A stretch of 6,344 nt of DNA from a bacterium. GTDB taxonomy: Bacteria > SM23-31 > JAUVVT01. The stretch covers positions 1 to 6,344 of the forward strand of contig JAUVVT010000114.1 of NCBI GenBank assembly GCA_030604505.1, in the 5' to 3' direction. The notes below the pieces were generated by a model. That model had not been told where the DNA came from. It made no database searches and saw only the letters and a list, made by a program, of their open reading frames with translations. Position 1 is the stretch's first letter, and the number at the start of each line of letters is the position of its first letter. Below, in pieces: positions 6,213-6,344 of the stretch. The translations under genes were made by a program, and so were the position numbers.

Positions 6213-6344
6213 AATTTTTTCAAACTCTCTTATTTTTATTGTATTTTAATTTTATAGTATTTATATTTTTATTTAATTAAATAATTAACTGCAATTTAAG
6301 ATATTTTAATTCAATAATGCCCCTCTTTTTTAATCATATCGAAT
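6213..6344. other. AT-rich tail downstream of rnc, no supportable gene
   Basis: This stretch is almost entirely A and T. It contains a 16-bp perfect palindrome, TTATTTAATTAAATAA (6269-6284), which is easily reached by chance at this composition. No GC-rich terminator stem is seen after rnc. At the right edge two short open stretches cannot be told apart: a + strand ATG at 6317 open to the end (MPLFFNHIE), and a - strand tail ending at a stop at 6313-6311 (MIKKEGHY). Neither has enough length to call. Confidence 0.5.

Noticed and set aside
6269..6284. 16-bp perfect palindrome TTATTTAATTAAATAA as an operator or origin site
   Set aside because: In a region of nearly pure A and T such palindromes are expected by chance, and nothing else nearby supports a function.
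6317..6344. Start of a + strand gene (MPLFFNHIE) or tail of a - strand gene (MIKKEGHY) at the right edge
   Set aside because: Each has fewer than a dozen codons and no ribosome-binding site or motif, so neither can be supported from this window.

Overview
The window is AT-rich (by eye about one third G+C). It carries seven protein-coding genes, all on the + strand, that form a type II fatty-acid biosynthesis (fab) cluster ending in the RNase III gene. The order is fabH (5'-truncated by the window edge), a second fabH, fabD, fabG, acpP, fabF and rnc. This fabH-fabD-fabG-acpP-fabF-rnc order, the low G+C, and the lack of Shine-Dalgarno sequences at most genes suggest a bacterium of the Fibrobacterota-Chlorobiota-Bacteroidota (FCB) group, perhaps near Chlorobiota, Ignavibacteria or Kapabacteria. 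That placement is an inference from gene order and style, not from a phylogenetic marker. If the usual layout holds, plsX and rpmF would lie just left of the window.

Layout: 1-780 is the C-terminal 259 codons of a first KAS III (FabH). 837-1835 is a complete tandem paralogue, about 75% identical in protein over the shared part. A 100-bp gap with a small direct repeat leads to fabD (1936-2862). A 163-bp gap holding a hairpin plus T-run (2944-2978) separates fabD from fabG (3026-3772). acpP (3854-4105) and fabF (4117-5361) follow, 11 bp apart, and these two have the clearest ribosome-binding sites. A second GC-rich hairpin-like element (5374-5403) sits between fabF and rnc (5451-6212). The last 132 bp are very AT-rich and hold no supportable gene.

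The genes work together. FabD loads malonyl groups onto AcpP. FabH condenses a starter acyl-CoA with malonyl-AcpP. FabG reduces the resulting 3-ketoacyl-AcpP, and FabF does the later condensations. No dehydratase (FabZ/FabA) or enoyl reductase (FabI/FabK/FabV) gene is present, so those steps must be encoded elsewhere. RNase III is a co-located RNA-processing enzyme, not part of the pathway.

I see no undescribed system, mobile element, CRISPR array or RNA gene. The points most worth a second look are the tandem fabH pair with patchy near-identical DNA (a gene-conversion-like signature), a 16-nt motif shared by the two intergenic hairpins, and an acidic residue in FabG that suggests NADH rather than NADPH use.
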